Origin: Bacteroidales bacterium
GTDB lineage: Bacteria > Bacteroidota > Bacteroidia > Bacteroidales > UBA12077
Length of the DNA: 18,779 nucleotides
Assembly: GCA_030156305.1 (NCBI GenBank)
Contig: JASGMZ010000002.1
Location: 1 to 18,779 of the forward strand
Direction of reading: 5' to 3'
This document shows, one piece after another, positions 1 through 7,506 of this stretch (the stretch's first letter is position 1; each line of letters starts with the position of its first letter). The translations under genes and the position numbers were made by a program. The notes below the pieces were generated by a model. It was given only the letters and a program-made list of their open reading frames with translations. It had not been told where the DNA came from and did not search any database.

Positions 1-6
1 GATACC

Positions 7-116
7 TCTTCACTTCGTGAAGAGATATATTTTTAGCCGGTTTTGTATTGCTATATAGTGCCAAAGTTAGTGGAATGACTAAAAAATAAGCAAAAATAAA
101 AAAAGCAAAATTAAAA
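7..116 (-). terminator. Candidate terminator region downstream of argJ, with a 3-base-loop hairpin
   Basis: Read on the minus strand, the bases just after the argJ stop (about 77-116) are a series of T-runs of four to seven bases, the usual archaeal termination signal. Further on, 6-24 forms a perfect hairpin with 8-bp arms (CTCTTCAC / GTGAAGAG) around a TTC loop. No coding is visible in 1-116. The T-run assignment is inference from family knowledge; the hairpin is directly visible. Confidence 0.4.
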
Positions 117-1370
117 TTATGTTGTATATTCTGAGTTAATTCTTACGTATTCGTAACCTAAATCACAACCATAGGATGTATTTTCTTCATTACCTAATTT
201 TAAATCCACTATTATTTTTATTTTCTCATTTTTCATAATTTCTTCTGCTTTTATGAGCTCCGCTGTTCCTTCGTCTGCTATCTGTTCCCCATCCTTAACA
301 AGATAAACCTCTTCTTTAAAATCGCCAATCAAAACGTCTATTTTATTCATGTCCATCTCTGCTCCACTGTATCCCACTGCAGCTACAATTCTACCCCAGT
401 TAGGGTCGCTACCAAATAATGCAGTTTTTACTAAGAGTGACCTAACAACTGACATAGAAGCTTTTTTTGCATCTTCTTTGGTCTTAGCCCCTCTTACCAA
501 GACTTCCATGAATTTTGTAGCTCCTTCTCCATCGCTTACAATCATCTTTGCGAGCTCCCTGCATACATAGGCAATGGCTTTATCAAAAGTTTCTTTACAG
601 TCTTTGTAGTTAACTCCACTTTCCCCATTTGCAAGAACAAAAACAGTGTCGTTTGTGCTCATATCTCCATCCACAACTGCACTATTGAAGCTCTCATCAA
701 CTGCATTTTGTAGTGATTCTGTTAGTTCATCCCTGTTTATTTCTATATCTGTAGTTATGAAACATAACATTGTTGCATGGAGCATGTTTGGAGCTATCAT
801 TCCAGCCCCTTTGGCTATTCCTCCGACTCTAACTTTTTTTCCGTTAACTTCAAATTCAACTGCAGTCGTTTTTGGAAATGCGTCTGTAGTCATTATCGCT
901 TTTGCAGAGTTTAAATTATTGTTTTCTTTGGTTAGGATATCGTATGTTTTTTTCAGTCTATCTTTTATAATATCCATTGGCATTTTTCTACCGATTACAC
1001 CCGTAGAGGCAATCAAAACCTGATTTTCAGGAATGTTTAACAATCTTGCAGTTTCTTTAATCATTTCTTTTGCATCTTCCATTCCATCCTTTGTAAAACA
1101 GTTGGCATTACCGCTGTTTGCAACAATTGCCCTTATTTTTTCATTATTTTTTAAAATTTCCTTTGACAGTTTCACAGGATGGGCATAAACCTTGTTTGTT
1201 GTAAATACACCTGCGGCAACTGCCTCTTTTTCGGATAAAATTAAAGCTACACCGTATTTATCTTCTTTAAAACCGTTTGCTTTAAATCCTTTTGGAGCTA
1301 CGACTCCATTATCGATTACTTTTATCTCCAAGTCGTTCATTGTATTATTGGTTTGATTTGTTTGTCCCAT
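117..1370 (-). CDS. argJ: Glutamate N-acetyltransferase / ornithine acetyltransferase ArgJ
   Basis: ArgJ moves the acetyl group from N-acetylornithine to glutamate, the recycling step of the cytoplasmic arginine pathway. The protein carries the family hallmarks: the TTNK segment near the start, VANSGNANCFTKDG, STGVIGRK, and GGIAKGAGMIAPNMLHATML, where the precursor normally self-cleaves between Ala and Thr (about A199/T200) to give the two subunits with Thr as nucleophile. It ends in EYTT like relatives. The open frame extends to 1409, but ATG at 1370 has AGGTGG four bases upstream, so I take that start (417 residues); the 13 extra residues have no counterpart in the family. It sits 55 bp downstream of the flippase gene on the same strand and may be co-transcribed. 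The Methanocaldococcus enzyme is described as monofunctional; whether this one can also use acetyl-CoA cannot be read from sequence. Confidence 0.95.
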   Translation of the reverse strand: MGQTNQTNNTMNDLEIKVIDNGVVAPKGFKANGFKEDKYGVALILSEKEAVAAGVFTTNKVYAHPVKLSKEILKNNEKIRAIVANSGNANCFTKDGMEDAKEMIKETARLLNIPENQVLIASTGVIGRKMPMDIIKDRLKKTYDILTKENNNLNSAKAIMTTDAFPKTTAVEFEVNGKKVRVGGIAKGAGMIAPNMLHATMLCFITTDIEINRDELTESLQNAVDESFNSAVVDGDMSTNDTVFVLANGESGVNYKDCKETFDKAIAYVCRELAKMIVSDGEGATKFMEVLVRGAKTKEDAKKASMSVVRSLLVKTALFGSDPNWGRIVAAVGYSGAEMDMNKIDVLIGDFKEEVYLVKDGEQIADEGTAELIKAEEIMKNEKIKIIVDLKLGNEENTSYGCDLGYEYVRINSEYTT

Positions 1371-1425
1371 TTTTCCACCTGACTTTATAGTATTGAATAT
1401 AATCGCCATTTATGATATGATATTT

Positions 1426-2745
1426 TTATTTTTTGTGAAATTGCCATACTTTCAATTTTTCTATGGTAAAGTACAATGTAATGACAAATATAAAAAATGA
1501 TGATATTAAAGTTGCAGCAGCTCCTCCAACTATCCCAATGTTCTTAACCAAGATATAGTTTAAAATGGCATTTAACACCACGCCAAAGGATATAACATAA
1601 AGGGGCACTTTTGCATAACCAAGACCTTGCAGTGAAGCAGCACATATTGTATATGAGCCCATAAATGCAGCTGAGATTGACAGTATCTTCAAGCTTAGGG
1701 ATGATTCATAATAATCTATATTGAAGAACAGTATAAGCAATTCCTTTGAAAATATGAGGAACATAAATAAAAACGGAGTTACAATTCCTAAATTCATCAG
1801 TATGGCTTTTTTAAAGTAATTTACATCCTTTGTTTTTGCGATTCTTGGAATTAATGGTATTGATATTGAAGATGCAAATAAAAAAAGAGCTCTTGACAGT
1901 AGTGAAGCATAACCATATAATCCGTTTAACTGTGGGCCCAATATTGACATTATAAATATACTGTCCAAATCGCTTAAAAGTCTGTATGATGCTGTTCCAA
2001 GGGCTATAGGTATCGAATAAAGTATGACTTTTTTAACCATCGGGTTTTTAACCATTAATTTAAAACTTCTTATTTTATTTTTAGGTATCAAATTATTTTT
2101 GGCTATAAAGTAGAATCCTAAAAGTCCTCCGATAATATAACCTAAAGATATGGATAAAATACCGCCCATCACACCGATAAGTGAAGCTAAAAAGATTGAA
2201 AATATTATTTTTGAAGTATGCTCTGCTATCCAAGTTTTAGAGAGCTCCTTTATTTTCAAGCTACCCTGCAAAACTCCTCTATTCCATGATATAAATGCTG
2301 AAAATGGGAGGGTCAAGGCTATGATATAATAGATATTAGCATCTAAGTTTTTGTAGTATCCTCCCAAAAAATACTTTAAAAAAATGGTGAATATTCCACC
2401 AATCAATGAAAAAATCAACATTACATTTAATACTCCGTAAATCCAAGATGTTTCATTATAATGGGATTTATTGTCGTGTTTGTATTCGGAAATAAATTTT
2501 GCCATTGCCGGGGGTATTCCAGAGCAGAAAAAAATAACCAAAGAATCTAAAATAGGTAATACTCCCCTTAAAGTTCCAAAACCCTCTGTTCCAAGTATGT
2601 AAGCCATTAAAAAGAAAAATATGTAGGATGCACCTTTTGAATAAATATTTGAGAATATCATGTAGAAACTATCTTTCAATAGGCCTTCTTTTCTAAGGGA
2701 ATTGAGAACTTTCTTTGATTTTAGATTTTTAAATTTTTTTAACAT
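1426..2745 (-). CDS. Polysaccharide/oligosaccharide flippase (MATE/Wzx-like, MviN-type superfamily)
   Basis: This is a 439-residue polytopic membrane protein dominated by hydrophobic helices separated by short Lys/Asn-rich loops. Family features are the N-terminal helix with YIFFFLMAYILGTEGFG (about residues 41-57), the segment around residues 75-85 (GIPPAMAKF), and the central IPIALGTASYRLLSDLDSIF. This matches the polysaccharide biosynthesis/export flippase family, which moves lipid-linked sugars across the cytoplasmic membrane, for example in S-layer glycosylation. The substrate cannot be inferred because no glycosyltransferase genes are present. ATG at 2745 has GTGAG six bases upstream. 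A TATA-like box lies about 53-61 bp before the start. I count roughly 12 hydrophobic segments by eye. Confidence 0.85.
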   Translation of the reverse strand: MLKKFKNLKSKKVLNSLRKEGLLKDSFYMIFSNIYSKGASYIFFFLMAYILGTEGFGTLRGVLPILDSLVIFFCSGIPPAMAKFISEYKHDNKSHYNETSWIYGVLNVMLIFSLIGGIFTIFLKYFLGGYYKNLDANIYYIIALTLPFSAFISWNRGVLQGSLKIKELSKTWIAEHTSKIIFSIFLASLIGVMGGILSISLGYIIGGLLGFYFIAKNNLIPKNKIRSFKLMVKNPMVKKVILYSIPIALGTASYRLLSDLDSIFIMSILGPQLNGLYGYASLLSRALFLFASSISIPLIPRIAKTKDVNYFKKAILMNLGIVTPFLFMFLIFSKELLILFFNIDYYESSLSLKILSISAAFMGSYTICAASLQGLGYAKVPLYVISFGVVLNAILNYILVKNIGIVGGAAATLISSFFIFVITLYFTIEKLKVWQFHKK

Positions 2746-2797
2746 AATCTCACTAAAAGAAAAATTTTATTATTAATGTTTAAACTTAAAAAAGTGT

Positions 2798-2806
2798 TAT
2801 ATAAAG
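2798..2806 (-). promoter_or_regulatory. Candidate TATA box of the flippase gene
   Basis: On the minus strand the bases read TTTATATAA. With the usual archaeal spacing of about 25 bp, transcription would start near 2775, leaving a 30-base leader that contains the GTGAG ribosome-binding site. The assignment rests on motif and spacing only. Confidence 0.45.
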
Positions 2807-2844
2807 AATGTACTCATTGAGTGAAGCAGAATATCCCTTGTAGA

Positions 2845-3840
2845 TTAAACCAGCTCTCCATTAAACGCCTTATTTAATATGGACTCTTTTAACTCTCTGA
2901 ATATATTCAATTCTCTTTCCTGTAATTCTTCCAACCTTTTTATTTTCTCGGTTAAAATGTCTAAATAATTTACTATCTCCAACTGTCTTTCTAGATTAGG
3001 TTGATTGTTTTTGTATGGGATTGGGATTGATAAATTATCAAATACTTCTTTTGAAATAGATGGAATTTCCGAGTCTATGGCATTTTCATTAGGAATTGAA
3101 AAATAGTGTTTTATAAAATAATAAATAAACTTATTATAAAGATCGTTATTTATAGACGTTGATATTCTCCCAATATCTGAAATGAGAATATTATCTAGTT
3201 CTTCCATGCTTGTTATTTCATTTAATTTAACTAATTCCCAACCTTCTTTATCTGCTATTTCCCTAAAAATTTTATTTAAAACCGAGCTAAATAAACCCCT
3301 TGTTTCACCTATTGATTTTTGTTTTAACTCTATTGCGTTATCCAAATCTTTAAAAAGGTACTCTATTTTGTCTATAATTTGTTTTTGTTTTTCAAGCGGG
3401 GGTAATAAAAATTCGAATGATTTTATTTCATCCCATGAGCTCTGTGGGTTCATTTCTTGCATGGTTTTGTTAACAAAATTTAAGAAACTTTCAGAGCTCA
3501 TGGCAATTAAAAGATATTTTGAATAAATTTTAGCAATATCTGGAGTTAATACAAGTATATCTGTCGAACAGGCTCCATCTACATCTGACAAGACGGCCTT
3601 ATTCAAATATTGGCTTGGTTTTCCATATAAAATATCTCCAGCATAAAATTTGTTTTTGCCATCCTCAACTTCCTTTGGGCTACCATAATTGGATAAATGC
3701 CATTCATTGCTTTTAATGTGTTCCAAACCAACATAAACATTTTCATCCTTCATCTCTAAGGGGCTAATCTGCTCTTCTCGAGTATTGCATACTTCCCCCA
3801 ATTTAACCCATTCCCAACCTTCTGGTATATTATATTCCAT
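2845..3840 (-). CDS. hsdS: Type I restriction-modification specificity subunit HsdS, orphan, with shortened second recognition domain
   Basis: HsdS sets the DNA recognition sequence of a type I restriction enzyme through two target-recognition domains joined by helical spacers. The first domain begins with IPEGWEWVKLGEV and ends with LLPPLEKQKQIIDKI, followed by a central helical spacer (about 150-196). The second begins EGWELVKLNEI and ends LSIPIPYKNNQPNLERQLEI, then the C-terminal helix (KIKRLEELQEREL, ILNKAFNGELV). The second recognition domain spans only about 85 residues against a usual 150 or so, so its middle appears deleted; the whole protein is 331 residues against roughly 400-450 normally. 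ATG at 3840 follows GGGTGA; the GTG at 3852 in the same frame is probably part of that ribosome-binding site. No hsdM or hsdR is in the window, so the protein must work with partners elsewhere or is a remnant. Confidence 0.87.
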   Translation of the reverse strand: MEYNIPEGWEWVKLGEVCNTREEQISPLEMKDENVYVGLEHIKSNEWHLSNYGSPKEVEDGKNKFYAGDILYGKPSQYLNKAVLSDVDGACSTDILVLTPDIAKIYSKYLLIAMSSESFLNFVNKTMQEMNPQSSWDEIKSFEFLLPPLEKQKQIIDKIEYLFKDLDNAIELKQKSIGETRGLFSSVLNKIFREIADKEGWELVKLNEITSMEELDNILISDIGRISTSINNDLYNKFIYYFIKHYFSIPNENAIDSEIPSISKEVFDNLSIPIPYKNNQPNLERQLEIVNYLDILTEKIKRLEELQERELNIFRELKESILNKAFNGELV

Positions 3841-4062
3841 AAATTCACCCACAACGATTTTAATTATAATAAATGTTTTAACTTCATTCTTTTAAAACTT
3901 CATATGTTCTTCATATTTAATTCCTTTTATACACTTGTATCGAAATGATTAACAAGTAAATTCAAACTTATTTTAATATAAATCACTCTTCTACATCCTT
4001 TCCTTAAATAATCCACTGTCATAGGTGTATTTTTTTCGCTTCGATTACTCCGACTACTGTTT
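3841..4062. other. Gene-free spacer upstream of hsdS
   Basis: This 222-bp AT-rich stretch lies between the mntA/hepT relic and hsdS. Minus-strand TATA-like sequences are present near 3927-3933 and 3975-3985, either of which could serve hsdS, but I cannot choose between them. No coding remnant was recognised. Confidence 0.4.
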
Positions 4063-4738
4063 TTATTCGAGCTCCTTTAAAATTTTCTCAATGATGGGTT
4101 TTAATTTTGTGAGCCCCTTTCTAATCAGTTTCCAAATTAAATTATAATCAGCATCCCAATATTGGTAAAGTAGGCTGTTTTCTATTTCTTCTAATTTTTT
4201 AAAAGGTACATTTTTATATTTTTTCTTAAATTCTTCATCAATATATTTTGACGCTTCCCCTATAATTATCAAACATTGAGATACTGCATCTTTTGTTAGT
4301 TTGTCATTTAAAAATTCTTTGTAATTCATATTTTTTGTAAATTCGATGGTGTAATTAATATTTTCTAAAATATCAGTTAAAAATACTTTATTATTTTTTT
4401 CAAATTTGTATATTAATTCGTCATCAGTTGATTTTATTAATTCTGATTTAATATTGTTTTTAAGTATTAAATTTATATTTTCATTAAATAAGTTCTCCAA
4501 ATAATTTTCTAAACTTACATAATTATCCAAATTTTCATACTCATCTTCAAATTCAACTAAAATATCAATATCGGGTGTTTCTTGCTCCCATTTTGGTAAA
4601 TCCTTTAATATTCCGATAGTTTTAACTTTGTATTTTTCTTTAGTTCTTTTTGTACTCTAAAAGTATGTTTTTTATTTCGTTTAAGGTTTTCGTAGCGAAG
4701 CGGAGAGCTACAAAAACCGAAGGTTTTTGTTTAATCAT
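4063..4738 (-). pseudogene. Decayed and fused MntA (nucleotidyltransferase) / HepT (HEPN, DUF86) toxin-antitoxin pair
   Basis: Intact MntA-HepT modules pair a small nucleotidyltransferase antitoxin with a HEPN-type toxin. ATG at 4738, preceded by GAGGGG, opens a frame reading TLNEIKNILLEYKKN and then a stop. Restoring two bases in adjacent A-runs near 4660 gives the expected EYKKELKEKYKV and joins the frame that runs to 4063. That frame continues with TIGILKDLPKWEQETPDIDI, where families have GIFGSYARGE...SDIDI, so the GS motif is gone while D-I-D remains. It then passes into HepT without a stop. In HepT the RX4HXY motif reads EIENSLLYQYWDADY: the Arg position is Glu and the His position is Tyr. 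The ending (NLIWKLI...LKPIIEKIL) is still typical HepT. A TTG at 4530 could start a 155-residue product, but it lies in the middle of the MntA fold, so I do not regard it as a true start. Identification comes from family knowledge; decay is seen directly. Confidence 0.8.
4685..4730. repeat. Overlapping hairpin element at the start of the mntA relic
   Basis: Two mutually exclusive stem-loops share a strand. One pairs GGTTTT-GTAGC (4685-4696) with GCTAC-AAAACC (4707-4718). The other is a perfect hairpin ACAAAAACC-GAA-GGTTTTTGT at 4710-4730. Read on the minus strand it encodes the first 15 or so residues of the mntA relic, which have no counterpart in MntA proteins; the family start (Met-Lys-Thr-Leu...) would fall where ACG-AAA-ACC-TTA now stands. 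I infer a small palindromic insertion. Confidence 0.55.
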
Positions 4739-4762
4739 GATATCCCCTCGGAGCTCCCAAAA

Positions 4763-4801
4763 GTATATATTATGTTAATATCGTATTAATATTATATAAA
4801 T
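4763..4801. promoter_or_regulatory. Divergent promoter/operator between the mntA relic and relBE
   Basis: On the plus strand GTATATAT at 4763-4770 is placed to start transcription near 4790 for relBE. On the minus strand TTTATATAAT (4801-4792) would start near 4770 toward the mntA relic. Between them lies a perfect inverted repeat TTAATA-TCG-TATTAA (4775-4789). Because RelB-type antitoxins usually repress their own promoter, this palindrome is a plausible operator. The motifs are visible; the function is inferred. Confidence 0.42.
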
Positions 4802-4815
4802 AAAAGGTGGTGTTA

Positions 4816-5061
4816 ATGGTTAAAGCAATAGTCAATATTTCAGATGAAAACAATCAAGTAATTAACATTATAAAAGCAAAATACAACCTTAAAGACAAAA
4901 GCGAAGCGATAAATAAGATAATAGAAGAATACGCAGAAATATTATTAGAACCAGAGTTAAAACCTGATTATGTTGAGAAAATAAAAAGAATTATGGAAAA
5001 TGAAACACCCATACATATCGGCTCTGTTGAAGAACTAAATAAAAGATATTTGGGTGAATAG
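4816..5061 (+). CDS. relB: RelB-like antitoxin (DUF2683-type)
   Basis: This is an 81-residue acidic protein beginning MVKAIVNISDENNQVINIIK, followed by AKYNLKDKSEAINKIIEEY, the short ribbon-helix-helix-like N-terminus of DUF2683/RelB antitoxins common in Methanococcales. The C-terminal half (EPELKPDYVEKIKRIMENE) is the part that in such proteins wraps the toxin. ATG at 4816 has GGTGG six bases upstream; a GTG at 4807 in the same frame overlaps that ribosome-binding site and is less likely. The stop codon abuts the toxin ATG, giving the tight coupling expected of a toxin-antitoxin operon. It is expected to bind DNA at its own promoter, where a 15-bp palindrome is present. Confidence 0.82.
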   Translation: MVKAIVNISDENNQVINIIKAKYNLKDKSEAINKIIEEYAEILLEPELKPDYVEKIKRIMENETPIHIGSVEELNKRYLGE

Positions 5062-5361
5062 ATGTATGATATTGAAATCATGCCCTCGTTGGATAGGATA
5101 CTTACAAAATTATCTAAAAAAGATGGGAAAAAAGTAGAAATCATCTTAAAAAAGATTAGTGAAATAAACAAAAATCCACACCACTATAAAAATTTAAGAA
5201 CACCAATGGAAGATTTTAAAAGAGTTCATATTGATAAAAGTTTTGTTTTAATATTTACTGTGGATGATAATGAAAAGAGAGTTATATTTGTAGATGTTGC
5301 TCACCATGATGAGATATATAAAAATAAAAGAATATCAAAAATAAAGAAAATATTGCAATAA
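5062..5361 (+). CDS. relE: RelE/ParE-family toxin
   Basis: This is a 99-residue basic protein with the RelE/ParE fold order: a short beta strand (YDIEIMPSLDRIL), a helical hairpin (LSKKDGKKVEIILKKISEINKNP), then the strand region NLRTPMEDFKRVHIDKSFVLIF and the C-terminal VIFVDVAHHDEIY. RelE members cleave mRNA on the ribosome, while ParE members poison gyrase. The conserved basic residues (R54, K59) and the HHDEIY ending resemble archaeal RelE-type toxins, but the activity cannot be settled from sequence. The start codon follows the antitoxin stop with no gap. The gene looks intact, in contrast to the neighbouring MntA/HepT pair. Confidence 0.85.
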   Translation: MYDIEIMPSLDRILTKLSKKDGKKVEIILKKISEINKNPHHYKNLRTPMEDFKRVHIDKSFVLIFTVDDNEKRVIFVDVAHHDEIYKNKRISKIKKILQ

Positions 5362-5407
5362 CCATATTTTTAAACTGTATTGAACCATACAGCACGTTTT
5401 ATACTCC

Positions 5408-5452
5408 TGGAAATAACAAAGGCATATATTTAAATACTCTAAGCGCGCAGTA
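5408..5452 (+). repeat. Dispersed repeat copy: GGCATAT box followed by an ATTTAAATA...GCGC...GTA box
   Basis: AATAACAAAGGCATATATTT is followed directly by ATTTAAATACTCTAAGCGCG and then CAGTA. The first part recurs at 6559, 6842 and 7611. The second resembles the direct repeat at 6483 and 15354. The copy lies in the 200-bp gene-free spacer between relE and the phosphoesterase, where I see no gene. Confidence 0.5.
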
Positions 5453-5562
5453 TAAAAACCAAAATAACAAATACAACAAGGAACCACACAATAACATAAC
5501 AATAATAATTCTAAAAATAGCAAACATCAAATAATACTCTTTAAATAGTGCAGTGCTAAAAA

Positions 5563-6309
5563 CTAAACTTGCCACTTTTTTTCAAGCAAGTTTTCCACTG
5601 ACTCTTTATGAATTCCCACTGAATATCTTTCCCCATCTAACTCTATTACTGCAAAACTTCTGGATTTTTCAGACGAATCAACCCTAATATATAAACCTCC
5701 ATAATCCATCCTTGTTAAAGTATATTCTGTAAAATGCAAATGCCCATTAAGCACAATTTTTGGTTTTATCAAATTAATGGTATCCATAATCAATTTTGAA
5801 CCTTTAGATATTCTGAATTTAAAACATTCCAATTCATTAGAAGAATACACAGGCAATTCAGGAGTTTCATGACAGAGAAAAAAGTCTATTGAGTAAAGAG
5901 ACGTTTGAGTTTCCTCAAGAAAATTCCTTGCCTTTATTATAAATGAATCACCCCTTTGCCTTGGCACACCCTTCTTCATTAATCTCTTTTCACTATAAAT
6001 GCCATTAACTCCACATATTTTCAAACCGCAAACTTCAACCACTTCAAAATCCTGCAAAAGCGCCGACCTACCAAGACTGGGGGCAATAATCTGAGTGAGC
6101 TCTTGCATATTCTCATGATTTCCAAAAATTGTAAGGAGGGGTATTTTCTCTAGAATTGGTTGAATAGAATTTCTTGTTAATCCTTCGTCCCAATCTCCTG
6201 CTGATAGGAGTAAATCTGGCCGGGTTTCTATTATGATTTGATTTAACCATTCAAATTGAGCATTTTCTATCATAGTAGTATGCAAATCACTAATAAATAG
6301 AATTCTCAT
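5563..6309 (-). CDS. Calcineurin-like metallophosphoesterase
   Basis: This is a 248-residue soluble protein with the full dinuclear-metal signature of calcineurin-like phosphoesterases: SDLH (D8, H10), SAGDWDE (G38-D39), FGNHE (G63-N64-H65), CHE (H147) and NGHLH (G189-H190, H192). These residues bind the two metals and the phosphoester. The family hydrolyses phosphomono- or phosphodiesters; the substrate here is unknown, and no partner gene points to it. The ATG at 6309 is the only start ahead of the first metal ligand. No strong GGTGA-type site is visible upstream, only a weak TATGGGATAATATG context. It is convergent with relBE, and gene-free DNA lies upstream. Confidence 0.85.
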   Translation of the reverse strand: MRILFISDLHTTMIENAQFEWLNQIIIETRPDLLLSAGDWDEGLTRNSIQPILEKIPLLTIFGNHENMQELTQIIAPSLGRSALLQDFEVVEVCGLKICGVNGIYSEKRLMKKGVPRQRGDSFIIKARNFLEETQTSLYSIDFFLCHETPELPVYSSNELECFKFRISKGSKLIMDTINLIKPKIVLNGHLHFTEYTLTRMDYGGLYIRVDSSEKSRSFAVIELDGERYSVGIHKESVENLLEKKWQV

Positions 6310-6482
6310 ATTATCCCATAATTGTTATAACTGTTATTTTTCTGCATTTGAAGAAACTTACTAGGTTAAATGTTTGCGTATTTTTGAATATAATCGAACT
6401 TTATAATCGAGTGAGATCTACAGTTTTATTACTTGGCAAATATATTAACACATTAAATTTCAATTAAAGAGAGGACTATACT

Positions 6483-6510
6483 ATTTAAATAGTCTTAAAC
6501 TGCGCCGTAC
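6483..6510 (+). repeat. 28-bp direct repeat, left copy
   Basis: It begins ATTTAAATAGTCTTAAA and ends CCGTAC. It matches 15354-15381 at 25 of 28 positions, including an uninterrupted first 17. The two copies bracket the relic region and the helicase/methyltransferase genes. Confidence 0.6.
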
Positions 6511-6841
6511 TCCAAAAAAAGGACATAAATCAACTTAAAAGTATAAAAATACCACTATAAATTACAAAGGCATAATCCCATCCAATTCAATACAAAATAA
6601 TGACCGATTTCTTTTTTTAATTTATTATCCACCGTAATCATTACTACACTGTTATCCATCATCCACAAACTTACTATTCCCTATTACCGGACCTGGAGGT
6701 TATTGCCCAACACCACCAAAAGGAGCTCTCTCACTAGCATATACTTATTAAGAGAACTAGGCACACTTGATCCAAATAGTCTGTTTTATTTAAAATATAT
6801 TATTTTTTCTTTTAGAAGTGAATAAAAGTATTTAAAAAACA

Positions 6842-6867
6842 TGCCTCCGTAATATTACAAAGGCATA
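6842..6867 (+). repeat. Near-palindromic dispersed repeat
   Basis: The right half is ATTACAAAGGCAT; the left half TGCCTCCGTAAT is its reverse complement with two mismatches. A partial extra copy (TTGGCATATATT) follows at about 6885-6896. Confidence 0.5.
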
Positions 6868-7093
6868 TATTCAATAAGGTTAACATTGGCATATATTGTG
6901 TGAATGGAAAAGTAGAGAATAATATAAGTTTTTCTGATTTTTTCTAATAATTGGCGTTAAATGCGCCTCTGGTTAAGTTTCTTATGTTGGATGTTATGTT
7001 TAAAAAACTTAAGATATGAGTAAAAATAAAATACAAGGAAGTAAATATTTACAACTTAAGTCTATATCTATCCTTTAATAGGTATTGAAAATG

Positions 7094-7336
7094 TTAGGTA
7101 CCTTCGGATGTATGAACATGCGCCATATTTATTATATATTTCATCAAGTTTTTCATTGATTTGTTCATTTTTTCGCTTAGCAATTCATGGTTGGTGCTAA
7201 CATCCTCTGCAAGAGATTTCTTTTAAGTTTTTTCATTAATTTTACATCTTTAAATTTATTTACCAAAAATTCAGACCAATCATGCTCCTTGCAAGCATAT
7301 ATAAACAACTCATCCCTAACGAAGAACCTATACCTG
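7094..7336 (-). pseudogene. Relic of an unidentified protein gene, ending in AHVHTSEGT
   Basis: On the minus strand one frame reads RYRFFVRDELFIYACKEHDW, then SEFLVNKFKDVKLMKKLKRN. A shift of one frame near 7215 leads into LAEDVSTNHELLSEKMNKSM and then AHVHTSEGT followed by a stop at 7094. The amino-acid content looks protein-like in both pieces, which is why I call a frameshifted relic rather than chance. I do not recognise the family and no start codon is evident. A second copy of its last codons lies 404 bp further on, at 7507-7529. Confidence 0.5.
7103..7125 (-). repeat. 23-bp direct repeat, copy 1
   Basis: It includes GATGTATGAACATGCGCCA and matches 7507-7529 with one mismatch. On the minus strand both copies encode AHVHTSE just before a stop codon, so the repeat may be what is left of duplicated gene ends. 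Confidence 0.6.
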
Positions 7337-7506
7337 TTTTAAAATCTTATCTTCAAATTAGTGGATAAAAAATAGAATACAGCGCTAAAAATCTATGATA
7401 CTACTGAGTCCTATTAAAATAGTTAGATAATGCCTTATAGATTAAGTTAGTCATCAAAACGAAGGGCCAAGGCTGGTTTTTACTAAAATTAAGATTATTA
7501 ACATAT

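Larger units (their letters stand above)
6310..7093. other. Gene-free stretch with repeats and a possible minus-strand relic
   Basis: No intact reading frame is present. Visible are repeat copies at 6483-6510, 6559-6573 and 6842-6898, plus a less AT-rich patch at about 6625-6745. On the minus strand this patch reads YASERAPFGGVGQ, stop, PPGPVIGNSKFVDDG, stop, QCSNDYGG: a Gly/Pro-rich frame broken by stops that may be the relic of a small protein. I do not recognise a family. Confidence 0.4.

Noticed and set aside
646..1023. 125-codon open frame on the plus strand inside argJ
   Set aside because: Antisense shadow of a well-supported gene; no ribosome-binding site and no recognisable domain.
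1409..1409. Upstream ATG for ArgJ at 1409
   Set aside because: The ATG at 1370 has AGGTGG four bases upstream, and family N-termini do not include the 13 extra residues.
3852..3852. GTG start for HsdS four codons upstream
   Set aside because: The GTG lies in the ribosome-binding site (GTGGGTGA) of the better placed ATG at 3840.
4063..4530. A 155-residue intact gene starting at TTG 4530
   Set aside because: The start falls inside the nucleotidyltransferase fold, and recognisable MntA sequence continues upstream to 4738 with a frameshift.
6610..6830. Plus-strand frame of about 70 codons (contains IPYYRTWRLLPN)
   Set aside because: No start codon or ribosome-binding site, low-complexity hydrophobic beginning, and no family recognised.
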